Assembly (NCBI RefSeq): GCF_030409505.1
Contig: NZ_JAUFPZ010000002.1
Location: 3,974,501-4,038,500, forward strand
Origin: Zunongwangia endophytica
Lineage (GTDB): Bacteria > Bacteroidota > Bacteroidia > Flavobacteriales > Flavobacteriaceae
Length of the DNA stretch: 64,000 bases
Direction of reading: 5' to 3'
The translations under genes were made by a program, and so were the position numbers. Below, piece after piece: positions 53,044 through 62,657 of the stretch (position 1 is its first letter; each line of letters begins with the position of its first letter). Under the pieces are notes generated by a model. It searched no databases. It was not told where the DNA came from and was given only the letters and a program-made list of their open reading frames with translations.

Positions 53044-54457
53044 AAAAGGTTTGATGTTGGGAGCGCTACTGATGGGCATAAATGCAGGAGCACAAGAGAT
53101 TATCGTAACCGATAGTACATCGATACAGCCAGAAGATGAGTTGGTGCAAAACCAACCTATATCTGAGGATGAAGGTTCTCGTAGAAAAGTAGACGGGATA
53201 GCCGCGGTAATAGGAGATTATATTATTCTTGATAGTGACGTAGATTTAACAAGAAAAGATATTCAATCTCAGGGTGGTAGTACAGCCAATGTAACCGACT
53301 GCCAATTGGCAGGTTCTTTAATGGAGAATAAGCTATACGCTCACCAAGCGATTCAGGATAGTATTGTAGTGCCAGATGCGCAGATCAATAATTATATCGA
53401 TCAGCAAATTGCAGGAATGGTTCAGCAATTAGGAGGTATGGAAGATGTTTTAGAATTTTATAAAAGAGACTCTGAAGCAGAATTTAGAAATGAATTATTC
53501 GAGCTGAATAAGCAAAGTCAGCTGGCTCAAAAAATGAGACAGAAGATCGTAGAAAATATTGAGGTTACTCCTGAAGAAGTTCGACAATATTTTGATGAGA
53601 TTCCTAAAGATTCACTTCCAGTATTCGGTGATGAGGTAGAGATTTCTGAAATTGTTATAAAACCTGAAGTTCCTGAAGAAGAAAAGCAAAAAACGATCGA
53701 TCGCTTAAATCAGTTTAGAGCCGACGTTTTAGAAAACGATTCCAAATTCGCAACCAAAGCGATTCTTTATTCTGATGACACACAAACCGGTGGTGATATT
53801 TTAAGTTTAGGAAGAAAAGATCCTTTTGTAAAGGAATTTAAAGATGTAGCTTTTTCTTTAAGAGAAGGAGAAATAAGTGATCCTTTTGAAACGGTATATG
53901 GTTATCATATCGTTCAGTTGGTAAAAGTGAGAGGTCAGGAAATCGACGTTCGTCATATTTTGTTAATTCCAGATGTAAACAACGCTGCTGTAGAAAAAGC
54001 AAAAGAAAAAATTGATAAAGTAAGAGAGAAAATTGAGAACGGAGATATCGAATTTGCACAAGCTGCCAGAGAAGTTTCAGATAGAGAGGAAACAAAATCT
54101 GACGGTGGTAAAATGAGAAATCCTACTACTGGTGATTCTAGATTTGAGCAAACAAAATTAGATACCAAATTATATAATCAAATTTCAGATTTAAAAGAAG
54201 GAGAAATTTCTTTTAGAATTACAGAGCAGGATAACATGGGGCGTCCAATTTATAAGATTATAAAAATGGATAAAAGAATTCCTCAGCATACTGCAGATTA
54301 CGGTACAGATTATATGAAAATTAAAGATCTGGCACTTCAGGATAAAAGAATCAAAGCAATCCAGGAGTGGCAGAAAGAAAAAATTCAGGATACTTACGTT
54401 AAAATCAGCGGAAAATACCGAGATTGTGAGTATACTAGCAATTGGTTAAAAAAATAA
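53006..54457 (+). CDS. SurA-like peptidyl-prolyl isomerase with two parvulin domains
   Basis: A 483-residue secreted protein: start MQLKTINLRFTIKKGLMLGA, signal ending NAGAQ, then a SurA N-terminal region (VDGIAAVIGDYIILDSDVDLTRKDI) and two parvulin-type domains (about 195-290, ending GYHIVQLVKVRG, and about 295-400, starting DVRHILLIPDVN with SDGGKMRN and YKIIKMDKR). SurA-like proteins help outer-membrane proteins fold. The start overlaps the previous gene by 38 bases, showing translational coupling. An upstream start at 52922 is rejected because it carries no signal peptide and overlaps the previous gene by 122 bases. Confidence 0.88.
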   Translation: MQLKTINLRFTIKKGLMLGALLMGINAGAQEIIVTDSTSIQPEDELVQNQPISEDEGSRRKVDGIAAVIGDYIILDSDVDLTRKDIQSQGGSTANVTDCQLAGSLMENKLYAHQAIQDSIVVPDAQINNYIDQQIAGMVQQLGGMEDVLEFYKRDSEAEFRNELFELNKQSQLAQKMRQKIVENIEVTPEEVRQYFDEIPKDSLPVFGDEVEISEIVIKPEVPEEEKQKTIDRLNQFRADVLENDSKFATKAILYSDDTQTGGDILSLGRKDPFVKEFKDVAFSLREGEISDPFETVYGYHIVQLVKVRGQEIDVRHILLIPDVNNAAVEKAKEKIDKVREKIENGDIEFAQAAREVSDREETKSDGGKMRNPTTGDSRFEQTKLDTKLYNQISDLKEGEISFRITEQDNMGRPIYKIIKMDKRIPQHTADYGTDYMKIKDLALQDKRIKAIQEWQKEKIQDTYVKISGKYRDCEYTSNWLKK

Positions 54458-54470
54458 AACTTACTACTGA

Positions 54471-55424
54471 ATGTCTGACATTAGCTTACTAGAAAATTTT
54501 GTAAAAAAGCATCAAAGCTTAAAAGATGAAATAGCAAAAGTAATTGTTGGACAAGAAAAAGTTATAGATCAAATATTGCTCTCCGTATTTTCCGGGGGGC
54601 ATTCTTTGTTAATAGGTGTGCCCGGATTGGCTAAAACCCTTATGGTAAACACCATTGCAAAGGCGCTAGGATTGGATTTTAAACGCATTCAGTTTACTCC
54701 AGATCTAATGCCGAGTGACATCTTAGGATCAGAGATCCTGGATGAAAAGCGAGAGTTTAAATTCTTAAAGGGGCCTGTGTTTACCAATATTTTATTGGCA
54801 GATGAGATTAATAGAACTCCGCCTAAAACTCAGGCCGCATTGTTGGAAGCTATGCAGGAAAAATCGGTTACAGTAGCGGGAACGCGGTACGATCTTTCTT
54901 CACCCTATTTTGTGTTAGCAACACAAAACCCCATAGAGCAGGAGGGAACATATCCTTTACCCGAGGCTCAATTAGACCGATTTATGTTCGCCATAAATTT
55001 AGAATACCCAAGTTTTGAAGAAGAAGTAAATGTGGTTAAGAATACAACCACAGACAAAAAATATGATATTCAATCTTTATTTACTGCGGATGAGATAAGT
55101 GATATTCAGCAGGTGATAAGAAAAATGCCTGTTGCAGATAATGTTATTGAGTATGCTGTAAAACTGGTTGGCAAAACTCGCCCCAATACAACGGCGGCAC
55201 CAGAGCTCGTGAAAAATTACCTGGATTGGGGTGCAGGACCAAGAGCATCACAAAACCTTATTCTAGCGGCGAAAACTCACGCAGCAGTCAACGGTAAGTT
55301 TTCTCCTGATAAAGAGAATGTTCAGGCTGTAGCGATAGGTATACTACGCCATCGTATTATAAAAAACTACAAAGCAGAAGCCGAAGAAGTTACTTTAGAA
55401 GCCCTAATCAAAGAACTATTCTAG
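54471..55424 (+). CDS. MoxR-family AAA+ ATPase
   Basis: A 317-residue AAA+ ATPase of the MoxR class. Walker A GVPGLAKTLM (about 49-58), Walker B LLADEINRTPPKTQAALLEAMQE, the sensor-1 region LATQNPIEQEGTYPLPEAQLDRF and the C-terminal lid with RASQNLILAAKTHA all fit. MoxR proteins act as metal-insertion or assembly chaperones, often with von Willebrand factor A proteins (DUF58) downstream. Here no such partner follows, only a 388-base gap and then aconitase. It starts 13 bases after the SurA-like gene, so it belongs to that operon. Confidence 0.92.
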   Translation: MSDISLLENFVKKHQSLKDEIAKVIVGQEKVIDQILLSVFSGGHSLLIGVPGLAKTLMVNTIAKALGLDFKRIQFTPDLMPSDILGSEILDEKREFKFLKGPVFTNILLADEINRTPPKTQAALLEAMQEKSVTVAGTRYDLSSPYFVLATQNPIEQEGTYPLPEAQLDRFMFAINLEYPSFEEEVNVVKNTTTDKKYDIQSLFTADEISDIQQVIRKMPVADNVIEYAVKLVGKTRPNTTAAPELVKNYLDWGAGPRASQNLILAAKTHAAVNGKFSPDKENVQAVAIGILRHRIIKNYKAEAEEVTLEALIKELF

Positions 55425-55812
55425 AAATATCGAAGGCTTATTATTCAGAATCTCTTCATTTTAAATTAGCCAGTATTATAATTTGAAGTGTTTACTAGTT
55501 CTACGGCATATTCATTTTCGCTCATTCCGAATTCTTAAAAAAATTATAAATAGATAATTAAGAATGGCTATAAATAAAACTGATTAGTAATATAACAGCT
55601 TTAAATTTGCTGAATTCGTATTAATAGTGTTTTATTTTTAATAAGTTAGTTATTGATCCTGTTTATTGTTGGCTATAATTGAAGATCGTTTATTTGCAGG
55701 TTCTTCCTTCAGCCCTTTTACTCAAACCTTTTAGGAACCGTTTTCGTTTTCGATATCCGGCTATTTTTCTTATTTTTGCTAGACTTTTTTAGAACAAAAA
55801 ATTATAAAAACA
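55425..55812 (+). other. Gene-free AT-rich stretch before aconitase
   Basis: No ORF of note, RNA gene or strong hairpin is seen in these 388 bases. They contain the aconitase promoter box at 55771-55778 and AT-rich sequence with many short A/T runs. I saw no obvious decayed gene (for example, a partner of MoxR). Confidence 0.6.
55771..55778 (+). promoter_or_regulatory. -7 promoter box (TATTTTTG) for aconitase
   Basis: TATTTTTGC ends 34 bases before the ATG at 55813 and matches TAnnTTTG. Confidence 0.65.
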
Positions 55813-58080
55813 ATGGCATACGATATTGATATGATCAAGAAGGTTTATGGCCATATGGCAGATCGTGTTACTAAAGCACGTGATGTTGTGGGTAAACCTT
55901 TAACACTTGCAGAAAAAATTCTTTATTCTCATTTATGGGATGGTGAAGCAACTACGGCTTACGAGAGAGCGAAAGATTATGTTGAATTCTCTCCAGATAG
56001 AATTGCATGTCAGGATGCAACTGCGCAAATGGCTTTATTGCAATTTATGCAGGCTGGTAAAAAGAAAGTTGCCGTACCTACCACAGTGCACTGTGACCAC
56101 CTTATCCAGGCAAAAATGGGAGCTGCAATCGATCTTCAAAGTGCCAATAAATCAAGTAGTGAGGTTTTCGACTTTTTAGAGTCTGTTTCAAATAAATACG
56201 GAATTGGTTTTTGGAAACCAGGAGCCGGGATTATTCACCAGGTAGTTTTAGAAAATTATGCATTCCCAGGTGGGATGATGATTGGTACCGATTCTCATAC
56301 TGTAAACGCAGGTGGATTAGGTATGGTAGCTATTGGTGTTGGTGGAGCTGATGCTGTAGATGTTATGGCAGGTATGCCTTGGGAACTTAAATTTCCTAAA
56401 CTTATCGGTGTTAAGTTAACCGGTAGCCTTTCTGGATGGACAGCACCTAAAGATGTAATTCTTAAAGTTGCAGGTATCTTAACTGTAAAAGGTGGTACCG
56501 GAGCAATTATAGAATATTTTGGTGAAGGAGCTCGTTCTATGTCTTGTACTGGTAAAGGTACAATTTGTAACATGGGAGCTGAAGTTGGTGCAACCACTTC
56601 AACTTTTGGTTATGATGAGTCTATGGAGCGTTACCTAAAAGCTACAAACCGTGCAGATGTGGCCGACGCAGCAAATGCTGTGAAAGAACATTTAACTGGT
56701 GATGATGAGGTTTATGCAAATCCTGAACAATATTTTGATGAAGTTATCGAAATTAATCTTTCAGAATTAAAGCCTCATTTAAACGGACCTTTTACTCCAG
56801 ATTTAGCGACTCCAATTTCTGAAATGGGAGTAAAAGCAAAAGAAAACGACTGGCCAATAAATGTAGATTGGGGACTAATTGGTTCTTGTACTAACTCTTC
56901 TTATGAAGATTTAACTCGTGCTGCATCTATTGCACAACAGGCGGTAGATAAAAAGATAAAAGCAAAATCTGATTTTGGTATCAACCCAGGTTCAGAGCAG
57001 ATTAGATTTACTGCAGAGCGTGACGGATTGCTTCAGATTTTTGAAGATTTAGATGCTACTGTATTTACAAATGCTTGTGGACCATGTATTGGACAATGGG
57101 ATCGTAGCGATAGAAAAGGTGAAGAAAAGAATACTATTGTACATTCTTTTAACCGTAACTTCTCTAAGCGTGCCGATGGTAATCCAAACACACATGCTTT
57201 TGTAGGTTCTCCAGAAATGGTTGCCGCAATTGCAATTTCAGGTCGTCTTGATTTTGATCCAACTAGAGATAAGTTGATTAACGAAGATGGAGAAGAAGTG
57301 ATGTTGGACGAGCCTAAAGGGATAGAACTTCCAACAAAAGGTTTTGCTGTAGAAGATGCAGGTTATGTTGCTCCTAAAGAAGATGGTAGTAGCGTAGAAG
57401 TAAAAGTAGCGGAAGATAGTGAGCGATTAGAATTGCTTACTCCTTTTGAGCCTTGGGATGGTAAAAATCTAACAGGTGCTAAACTTTTAATCAAAGCATG
57501 GGGTAAATGTACTACAGACCATATTTCTATGGCTGGACCTTGGTTACGTTACCGTGGGCACTTAGACAATATCTCTAATAACTGTTTAATTGGAGCTATA
57601 AACGCTTACAATAAGAAAACAAACTTTGTAAAAAGTCAGATTACCGGCGAATACGACGGTGTACCGGCTGTACAGAGAGAATATAAAAAAGAAGGAATTC
57701 CAACAGTTGTGGTAGGAGATCATAACTACGGGGAAGGATCTTCTCGTGAGCATGCTGCAATGGAGCCACGTCACTTAGGTGTTAAAGTGGTAATTGTAAA
57801 ATCTTTCGCTCGTATTCACGAAACAAACCTTAAGAAACAAGGGATGTTAGGACTTACTTTCAAAAATGAAGAAGATTATGATCTAATTCAGGAAGACGAT
57901 ACATTCAACTTTATAGATCTTGAGGATTTTGCTCCAGACAAGGACATTACTGTAGAGATCGTTCATGCAGATGGATCTAAAGATACAATTAAGACAGAGC
58001 ATACTTACAATCAACCACAAATTGAGTGGTATAAGCATGGTTCTGCTTTAAACTTAATCAAAAAGCAAAATGCTGCTTAA
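55813..58080 (+). CDS. acn: Aconitate hydratase (mitochondrial-type aconitase)
   Basis: A 755-residue [4Fe-4S] enzyme that interconverts citrate and isocitrate in the TCA cycle. The N-terminus ([35 protein letters not shown]) and total length match the mitochondrial-type aconitases found in Bacteroidota rather than the longer AcnA or AcnB. Cluster and substrate residues are seen in [48 protein letters not shown] (Cys), [12 protein letters not shown] (two Cys) and [18 protein letters not shown] promoter box and a long 5' gap precede it; a terminator follows. Confidence 0.96.
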   Translation: MAYDIDMIKKVYGHMADRVTKARDVVGKPLTLAEKILYSHLWDGEATTAYERAKDYVEFSPDRIACQDATAQMALLQFMQAGKKKVAVPTTVHCDHLIQAKMGAAIDLQSANKSSSEVFDFLESVSNKYGIGFWKPGAGIIHQVVLENYAFPGGMMIGTDSHTVNAGGLGMVAIGVGGADAVDVMAGMPWELKFPKLIGVKLTGSLSGWTAPKDVILKVAGILTVKGGTGAIIEYFGEGARSMSCTGKGTICNMGAEVGATTSTFGYDESMERYLKATNRADVADAANAVKEHLTGDDEVYANPEQYFDEVIEINLSELKPHLNGPFTPDLATPISEMGVKAKENDWPINVDWGLIGSCTNSSYEDLTRAASIAQQAVDKKIKAKSDFGINPGSEQIRFTAERDGLLQIFEDLDATVFTNACGPCIGQWDRSDRKGEEKNTIVHSFNRNFSKRADGNPNTHAFVGSPEMVAAIAISGRLDFDPTRDKLINEDGEEVMLDEPKGIELPTKGFAVEDAGYVAPKEDGSSVEVKVAEDSERLELLTPFEPWDGKNLTGAKLLIKAWGKCTTDHISMAGPWLRYRGHLDNISNNCLIGAINAYNKKTNFVKSQITGEYDGVPAVQREYKKEGIPTVVVGDHNYGEGSSREHAAMEPRHLGVKVVIVKSFARIHETNLKKQGMLGLTFKNEEDYDLIQEDDTFNFIDLEDFAPDKDITVEIVHADGSKDTIKTEHTYNQPQIEWYKHGSALNLIKKQNAA

Positions 58081-58099
58081 TTAAGTTATTGAATTTTTT

Positions 58100-58130
58100 A
58101 AAAAACTCTCGCATACTGCGGGAGTTTTTT
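58100..58130 (+). terminator. Rho-independent terminator after aconitase
   Basis: AACTCTCGCA and TGCGGGAGTT pair with a G-T wobble around a TAC loop, flanked by A and T runs. Confidence 0.8.
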
Positions 58131-58164
58131 GTTTTCAGCTATTTTTACATTGAAATTTTAGAGA

Positions 58165-58728
58165 ATGAAGAAGCTTTTTCAAAACGAGTGGGTAAATATT
58201 ATTCTAGTTGTTATTATAATAGCGATGGTCTTACCGCAAACGCGAAAGCCTATTGCTATTGTTTTTAATAAACTTATTGCCTCCAGTCCCAAATTGACTG
58301 ATGAAGAAGACCGACAAAAAATTGAATCTTATAACTGGACTTTGGAAGATCGTTTTGGGAATGATGTTAATTTTAGCCAATATCAAGATCAGGTTATTTT
58401 AATTAATTATTGGGCGACCTGGTGTCCGCCCTGTATTGCGGAAATGCCGAGTTTGCAGAACGTTTATCAAGATTATAAAGATGAGGTGGTTTTTCTTTTT
58501 ATAAGCGGAGAAGAACTAGAAACAAGTCAGGGATTTATGAATGCTAAAGGCTATAATTTACCTGTTTATCGAATGAAAACGAATTATCCCGATCCTCTAG
58601 AGGGTTACAAACTGCCTACGTCTTATCTAATCGATAAAAATGGCGCAATAGTGATTAAGAAAGAAGGCGCTGCCGACTGGAATAGCACTAATTTCAGAAA
58701 TACACTAGACAAGCTTTTAAAAAATTAG
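58165..58728 (+). CDS. TlpA-type membrane-anchored thioredoxin
   Basis: A 187-residue protein with one N-terminal transmembrane helix (about residues 10-27) and then a thioredoxin-like domain: NYWATWCPPCIAEMP (Cys87/Cys90) and the LPTSYLIDKNGAI cis-Pro loop. TlpA/ResA-like proteins reduce periplasmic disulfides, for example for cytochrome c maturation. Its stop codon overlaps the crtY stop: TAG on the plus strand (58726-58728) and TAA on the minus strand (58727-58725). Confidence 0.9.
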   Translation: MKKLFQNEWVNIILVVIIIAMVLPQTRKPIAIVFNKLIASSPKLTDEEDRQKIESYNWTLEDRFGNDVNFSQYQDQVILINYWATWCPPCIAEMPSLQNVYQDYKDEVVFLFISGEELETSQGFMNAKGYNLPVYRMKTNYPDPLEGYKLPTSYLIDKNGAIVIKKEGAADWNSTNFRNTLDKLLKN

Positions 58729-59867
58729 GGCTTTAGTTTTCTGAAAAATGACGTAATAAATTCAGGGTCAAAAAGGCTAAACATGATTTTTAAGTCTGTT
58801 TTTCTCGAAGTTTCTTCATCTAAATAGGCAAAAATTTCTTCTACTGAGTTCTTTTCATAGAAATTGGTGAATATCTGTTCTCCTTTTTCATTTCTTCTGG
58901 CCAGAACATCAAGAAAAATACGATCATATTGCTTAAACTTTTTTCTGAAGAGATCTTTTGAAGGTAAATGTCCGGATTTGATATTTTTGATAATCTTTGA
59001 AATCTTCTTTTCAGTATGCTTAAAGGAATAACCGGTTGAAGCTTTTACCCAACCGCCGCCAGTACCGATCTTGGTAATTTCAGCAGCATTTTCTTTATCG
59101 AAAGGAAAATCCGTCATTGGTATAATTCCCTGTTCTTCCCTAAGAATCTCGTAGGAATCTAGTTTAAGGTAATCTTTTATGTATTTTTTTAGCTGTTCAT
59201 CATAGATAGCTTCTTCAGTAATATAGGGCGTAAAAAAAGTGTATTCAACTAAAGCTTCGGTTTCTGAAAATGGTAAAATGTAAGTAAAGCTTGTGCTATT
59301 TTTATAGGTAAGTCTAAAATCCATCATTGTAAATTCATCTGGATTAAAAACAGGTTTCTTCGCTTTTATATGGTAGCCTTTAAAATGCTGATAAATTTTG
59401 GTGTAATCTTCAGTTTCTAGATATTCTGAGGATACTCGGCTATCGAAAAAATGAGTGGCGTTGTAAGATTTACTCTTCCCTACAGCCTTCATTTTAACCG
59501 TATCGATTTCAGTAATCTCGTCTTCAATTAAAGAAATATCTTCAGATTTTCGAATTTCATCTAGAGCGTATTCAAAAAACGCTTCCGAAGGCAACATTTT
59601 ATAGGAATAGGGAGTTAGTTCGAGCTCTTTTTCAGTAAAAGTTGAAATGAATTTTCCTTTAGACCATTCTGCTGAAATTAAAAAATCCCAGCGACCACGG
59701 TTTTTTTCCCAATAGCACCAGGTTTTCTCTTTATTAATCGCGAAGGAAGGATCTACAATGGCGATCTTTTTTCCTTTAAAGAATACGTCGTCTTTAAGGC
59801 GTAAGGCTAATTGAAGTCCCGCTAACCCGCCGCCAACGATTACATAATAATATACCGGGCCTAGCAT
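58725..59867 (-). CDS. crtY: Lycopene beta-cyclase
   Basis: A 380-residue flavoprotein-like cyclase of the CrtY/CrtL family: N-terminal dinucleotide-binding YVIVGGGLAGLQLALRL, the KTWCYWEKNRGRWDFL segment, FDSRVSSEYL, FTMMDFRLTYKNSTSFTYILPFSETEALVEYTFF (the substrate region), and GIIPMTDFPFDKENAAEITKIGTGGGWVKASTGYSFKHTEKK. It converts lycopene to beta-carotene. It is the last gene of the crt operon, 9 bases after crtZ. Confidence 0.93.
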   Translation of the reverse strand: MLGPVYYYVIVGGGLAGLQLALRLKDDVFFKGKKIAIVDPSFAINKEKTWCYWEKNRGRWDFLISAEWSKGKFISTFTEKELELTPYSYKMLPSEAFFEYALDEIRKSEDISLIEDEITEIDTVKMKAVGKSKSYNATHFFDSRVSSEYLETEDYTKIYQHFKGYHIKAKKPVFNPDEFTMMDFRLTYKNSTSFTYILPFSETEALVEYTFFTPYITEEAIYDEQLKKYIKDYLKLDSYEILREEQGIIPMTDFPFDKENAAEITKIGTGGGWVKASTGYSFKHTEKKISKIIKNIKSGHLPSKDLFRKKFKQYDRIFLDVLARRNEKGEQIFTNFYEKNSVEEIFAYLDEETSRKTDLKIMFSLFDPEFITSFFRKLKP

Positions 59868-59876
59868 ACAATAAAA

Positions 59877-60332
59877 TTATCTGGATTTCTTGAAATATTT
59901 GAAAGGAACGAATAACATTCCAAAGTTCTCGCCGTGTTCTTTACCGATGTGCTTATGGTGCATTTTATGCGCTCTTCTTATTCCTTTAGCGTAGGTGCTA
60001 TTCGCATTTCTAAAAATTTTGAAACGTTGATGAATAAAAATATCATGAACGCTAAAATAAGCGATCCCATAGGCTAAAATTCCTAAGCCGATAGGTAAGG
60101 TGTACCAAACATCTTCGTAGCGCCATAAAAGGAAACAACCGATACTCACCGCGGCATAGAAAACGAAAAATAAGTCGTTACGCTCCCACCAGCTGCTATG
60201 ATCTTTTTGGTGGTGATCTTTATGCAGTTTCCATAGAAAACCGTGCATAATATATTTATGAGTGAACCAGGCCATCCCTTCCATCCCTATAAATGTGGCT
60301 AGAAATATTGCGATCCAAAAAATTGTAGTCAT
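59877..60332 (-). CDS. crtZ: Beta-carotene hydroxylase
   Basis: A 151-residue membrane di-iron hydroxylase of the fatty-acid hydroxylase superfamily with the CrtZ histidine boxes: HKYIMH, HKDHHQKDH, HDIFIHQRF and HKMHHKHIGKEHGENFG. It hydroxylates beta-carotene at C3 and C3', giving zeaxanthin. Four membrane segments are predicted. It lies 16 bases after crtB. Confidence 0.94.
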   Translation of the reverse strand: MTTIFWIAIFLATFIGMEGMAWFTHKYIMHGFLWKLHKDHHQKDHSSWWERNDLFFVFYAAVSIGCFLLWRYEDVWYTLPIGLGILAYGIAYFSVHDIFIHQRFKIFRNANSTYAKGIRRAHKMHHKHIGKEHGENFGMLFVPFKYFKKSR

Positions 60333-60348
60333 AGGTTAAATTTACAAA

Positions 60349-61188
60349 TTATATAAGATTAAGGCGGCATGAAATATAAGATTTTGCCAGCAAGCCTGCT
60401 TTTTGGTAATCTGATACTCTAATTCTTTTTGTCTTAATCTCTAAAGATGGTGTTTGCTTAAGTTTGTAAAGTAGTTTTTTATAATAAATGTAGGCGGTGT
60501 ATACTCCGAATTTTGCTTCGACCGGAAGGTGAATAATTCCGTTTAATCCTTTTCTGAAATCTTCTTCAATTTCATCAATAATCCTTTTTTTACTTTCTTC
60601 ATCTAATTCATCTAAATTAGTATTTGGAAAATAACTTCGGTTTAAGTCTTCAAAATCGGCTTTTAAATCTCTAAGGAAATTTACTTTCTGAAAAGCAGAA
60701 CCCAAACTCATCGCCGATTCTTTAAGCTCGTCATACTTTTTCTGGTCTCCCTTTACAAATACTTTTAAACACATTAAACCCACTACATCTGCACTGCCAT
60801 AAATGTATTCTTTATACTCGCTAACCGTTAAGTAATCTGATTTGTGAAGATCTAGTCGCATACTCTTCATAAAGGCGATATACAATTTCTCGTCGATATC
60901 ATATTTATGCACCGTTTCCTGAAAAGCATTAAGAATAGGATTTAAACTGATCTTTTGATTTAAAGCTTTATATAAATCTTCTTCAAAATCGTTAAAAAGT
61001 ACTTCTTTGTCGTATCCATGGAAGCTGTCCACAATTTCGTCTGCAAATCTCACAAAGCCGTAAATGTTGTAAATATCTTGTCGTATAGTAGGTGCTAGCA
61101 TTTTTGTTGCAGAAGAAAAAGAAGTACTGTAGGCATTGGTAACTTCTTTACTGCACGTTCGCGAGACAACGTCAAAAATAGATTTCAT
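60349..61188 (-). CDS. crtB: Phytoene synthase
   Basis: A 279-residue squalene/phytoene synthase. The two Asp-rich Mg2+ sites are RFADEIVDSFHGYD and FLRDLKADFEDLNRSYFP; VGLMCLKVF is also present. It joins two geranylgeranyl diphosphates into phytoene, the first committed carotenoid step. It lies 4 bases after crtI. Confidence 0.95.
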   Translation of the reverse strand: MKSIFDVVSRTCSKEVTNAYSTSFSSATKMLAPTIRQDIYNIYGFVRFADEIVDSFHGYDKEVLFNDFEEDLYKALNQKISLNPILNAFQETVHKYDIDEKLYIAFMKSMRLDLHKSDYLTVSEYKEYIYGSADVVGLMCLKVFVKGDQKKYDELKESAMSLGSAFQKVNFLRDLKADFEDLNRSYFPNTNLDELDEESKKRIIDEIEEDFRKGLNGIIHLPVEAKFGVYTAYIYYKKLLYKLKQTPSLEIKTKRIRVSDYQKAGLLAKSYISCRLNLI

Positions 61189-61192
61189 AGCA

Positions 61193-62656
61193 TTAAATTT
61201 TATTCTTTTTAATTAGACCTGCGGTTAATTTTCCCGAGATCAATGATGGCGGGACACCAGGGCCGGGTACCGTAAGTTGTCCTGCGAAAAATAGGTTTTT
61301 TACTTTCTTACTTTTTAGTTTTGGCCTTAGAAATGCGGTTTGAAGTAAAGTGTTGGCAAGCCCATATGCATTCCCCTTGTAAGAGTTATAAGCTTCTTTG
61401 AAATCATTTACACAAAAAGACTCTTTAAATATAATATTATTTCTAACACTTTGATTTGTTAGACTTTCAAATCTCGTTATAATTTTATTGAAATACTTTT
61501 CCCTAAGTTCTGGTGTATCTTCGATATCTGGCGCAAGCGGTATTAAGAATATTCCGGCTTCATTTCCTTCGGGAGCAATATTTTTATCTGTTACTGAAGG
61601 AAAGCTTGCGTAAAACAATGGATCTTTTGGCCATTTAGGATTATCGTAGATATTTTGAGCATGTACATCAAAATCGGTATCAAAGAATAAACTATGATGT
61701 ACACTATTTTCGAGTCTTTTGTCAAAGCCTACGTAAAACAATAAGGCAGAAGGTGCAAAAGTTCGATTTTCCCAATACTTTTCAGAATACTGTCTAGACG
61801 ATTTTGGTAATAATTGTTCGCTATGATGATAATCGGCACCACTTAGAACGATATCGCTTGCTATAAATTCATCATTTACATAAAGACCATTTGCAGTATT
61901 ATCTTCGACAGCAATTTGCGTTACATTGGCATTTGTTTGAATTTTAACGCCTAATTCTTCAGCAAGGGATTGGATACCTTTTATAACTTCATACATTCCG
62001 CCTTTAGGATGCCATGTTCCCAAACCAAAATCAGCATAATTCATAAAACTATAAAAAGACGGAGTGGCAGTAGGTTTTGCTCCTAAAAATAACACCGGAA
62101 ATTCAAGAATCTTAATTAAGTTTTGATTGTTGAACTCTTTACGAACCTTATTTGATATGGTGCTGAAAAATTGTCCAATTCTAGTAGCAGTCTCGGGAGT
62201 AACTAGTTCTAATGGGGAAACACCAGGTCGATAAACTACATCTTTTATGGCAATATCATAATTTTCCTGCGCTTCTTTGATAAACTTTTTCAAGGCTTTA
62301 GAGCTTCCAGCTTCTTCCTTTTCAAAAGCGGCATATATTTTTTCAAGACTATCTTCAATACTTATATAATGTCCTTTTTCAAAATAAACACGATAGGCAG
62401 GATTCAGCTTAATAAGCGTATAAAAGTCTTCAGGTTTTTTACCAAAATCAGCAAAAAAACGTTCAAAGACATCTGGCATCCAATACCAGGTAGGTCCAAT
62501 ATCGAATGTGAAACCATCTTTTTTCAATTGTCTGGCTCGGCCGCCAACTTCAGCATTTTTCTCATAAATGGTAATATCGTAACCATCTTTTGCCAGGTAA
62601 CATGAAGCTGCTAAAGAAGCAAATCCAGATCCTATTATGGCAATTTTTTGCTTCAT
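61193..62656 (-). CDS. crtI: Phytoene desaturase (CrtI type)
   Basis: A 487-residue FAD-dependent desaturase. N-terminal IAIIGSGFASLAASCYLAKDGYDITIYEKNAEVGGRARQLKKDGFTFDIGPTWYWMP is the CrtI dinucleotide-binding region, and the C-terminus has the family segment LFFAGQLTVPGPGVPPSLISGKLTA. It converts phytoene to lycopene in four steps. It begins 1 base after the CarH-like gene stops, so both are co-transcribed. Confidence 0.95.
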   Translation of the reverse strand: MKQKIAIIGSGFASLAASCYLAKDGYDITIYEKNAEVGGRARQLKKDGFTFDIGPTWYWMPDVFERFFADFGKKPEDFYTLIKLNPAYRVYFEKGHYISIEDSLEKIYAAFEKEEAGSSKALKKFIKEAQENYDIAIKDVVYRPGVSPLELVTPETATRIGQFFSTISNKVRKEFNNQNLIKILEFPVLFLGAKPTATPSFYSFMNYADFGLGTWHPKGGMYEVIKGIQSLAEELGVKIQTNANVTQIAVEDNTANGLYVNDEFIASDIVLSGADYHHSEQLLPKSSRQYSEKYWENRTFAPSALLFYVGFDKRLENSVHHSLFFDTDFDVHAQNIYDNPKWPKDPLFYASFPSVTDKNIAPEGNEAGIFLIPLAPDIEDTPELREKYFNKIITRFESLTNQSVRNNIIFKESFCVNDFKEAYNSYKGNAYGLANTLLQTAFLRPKLKSKKVKNLFFAGQLTVPGPGVPPSLISGKLTAGLIKKNKI

Positions 62657-62657
62657 G

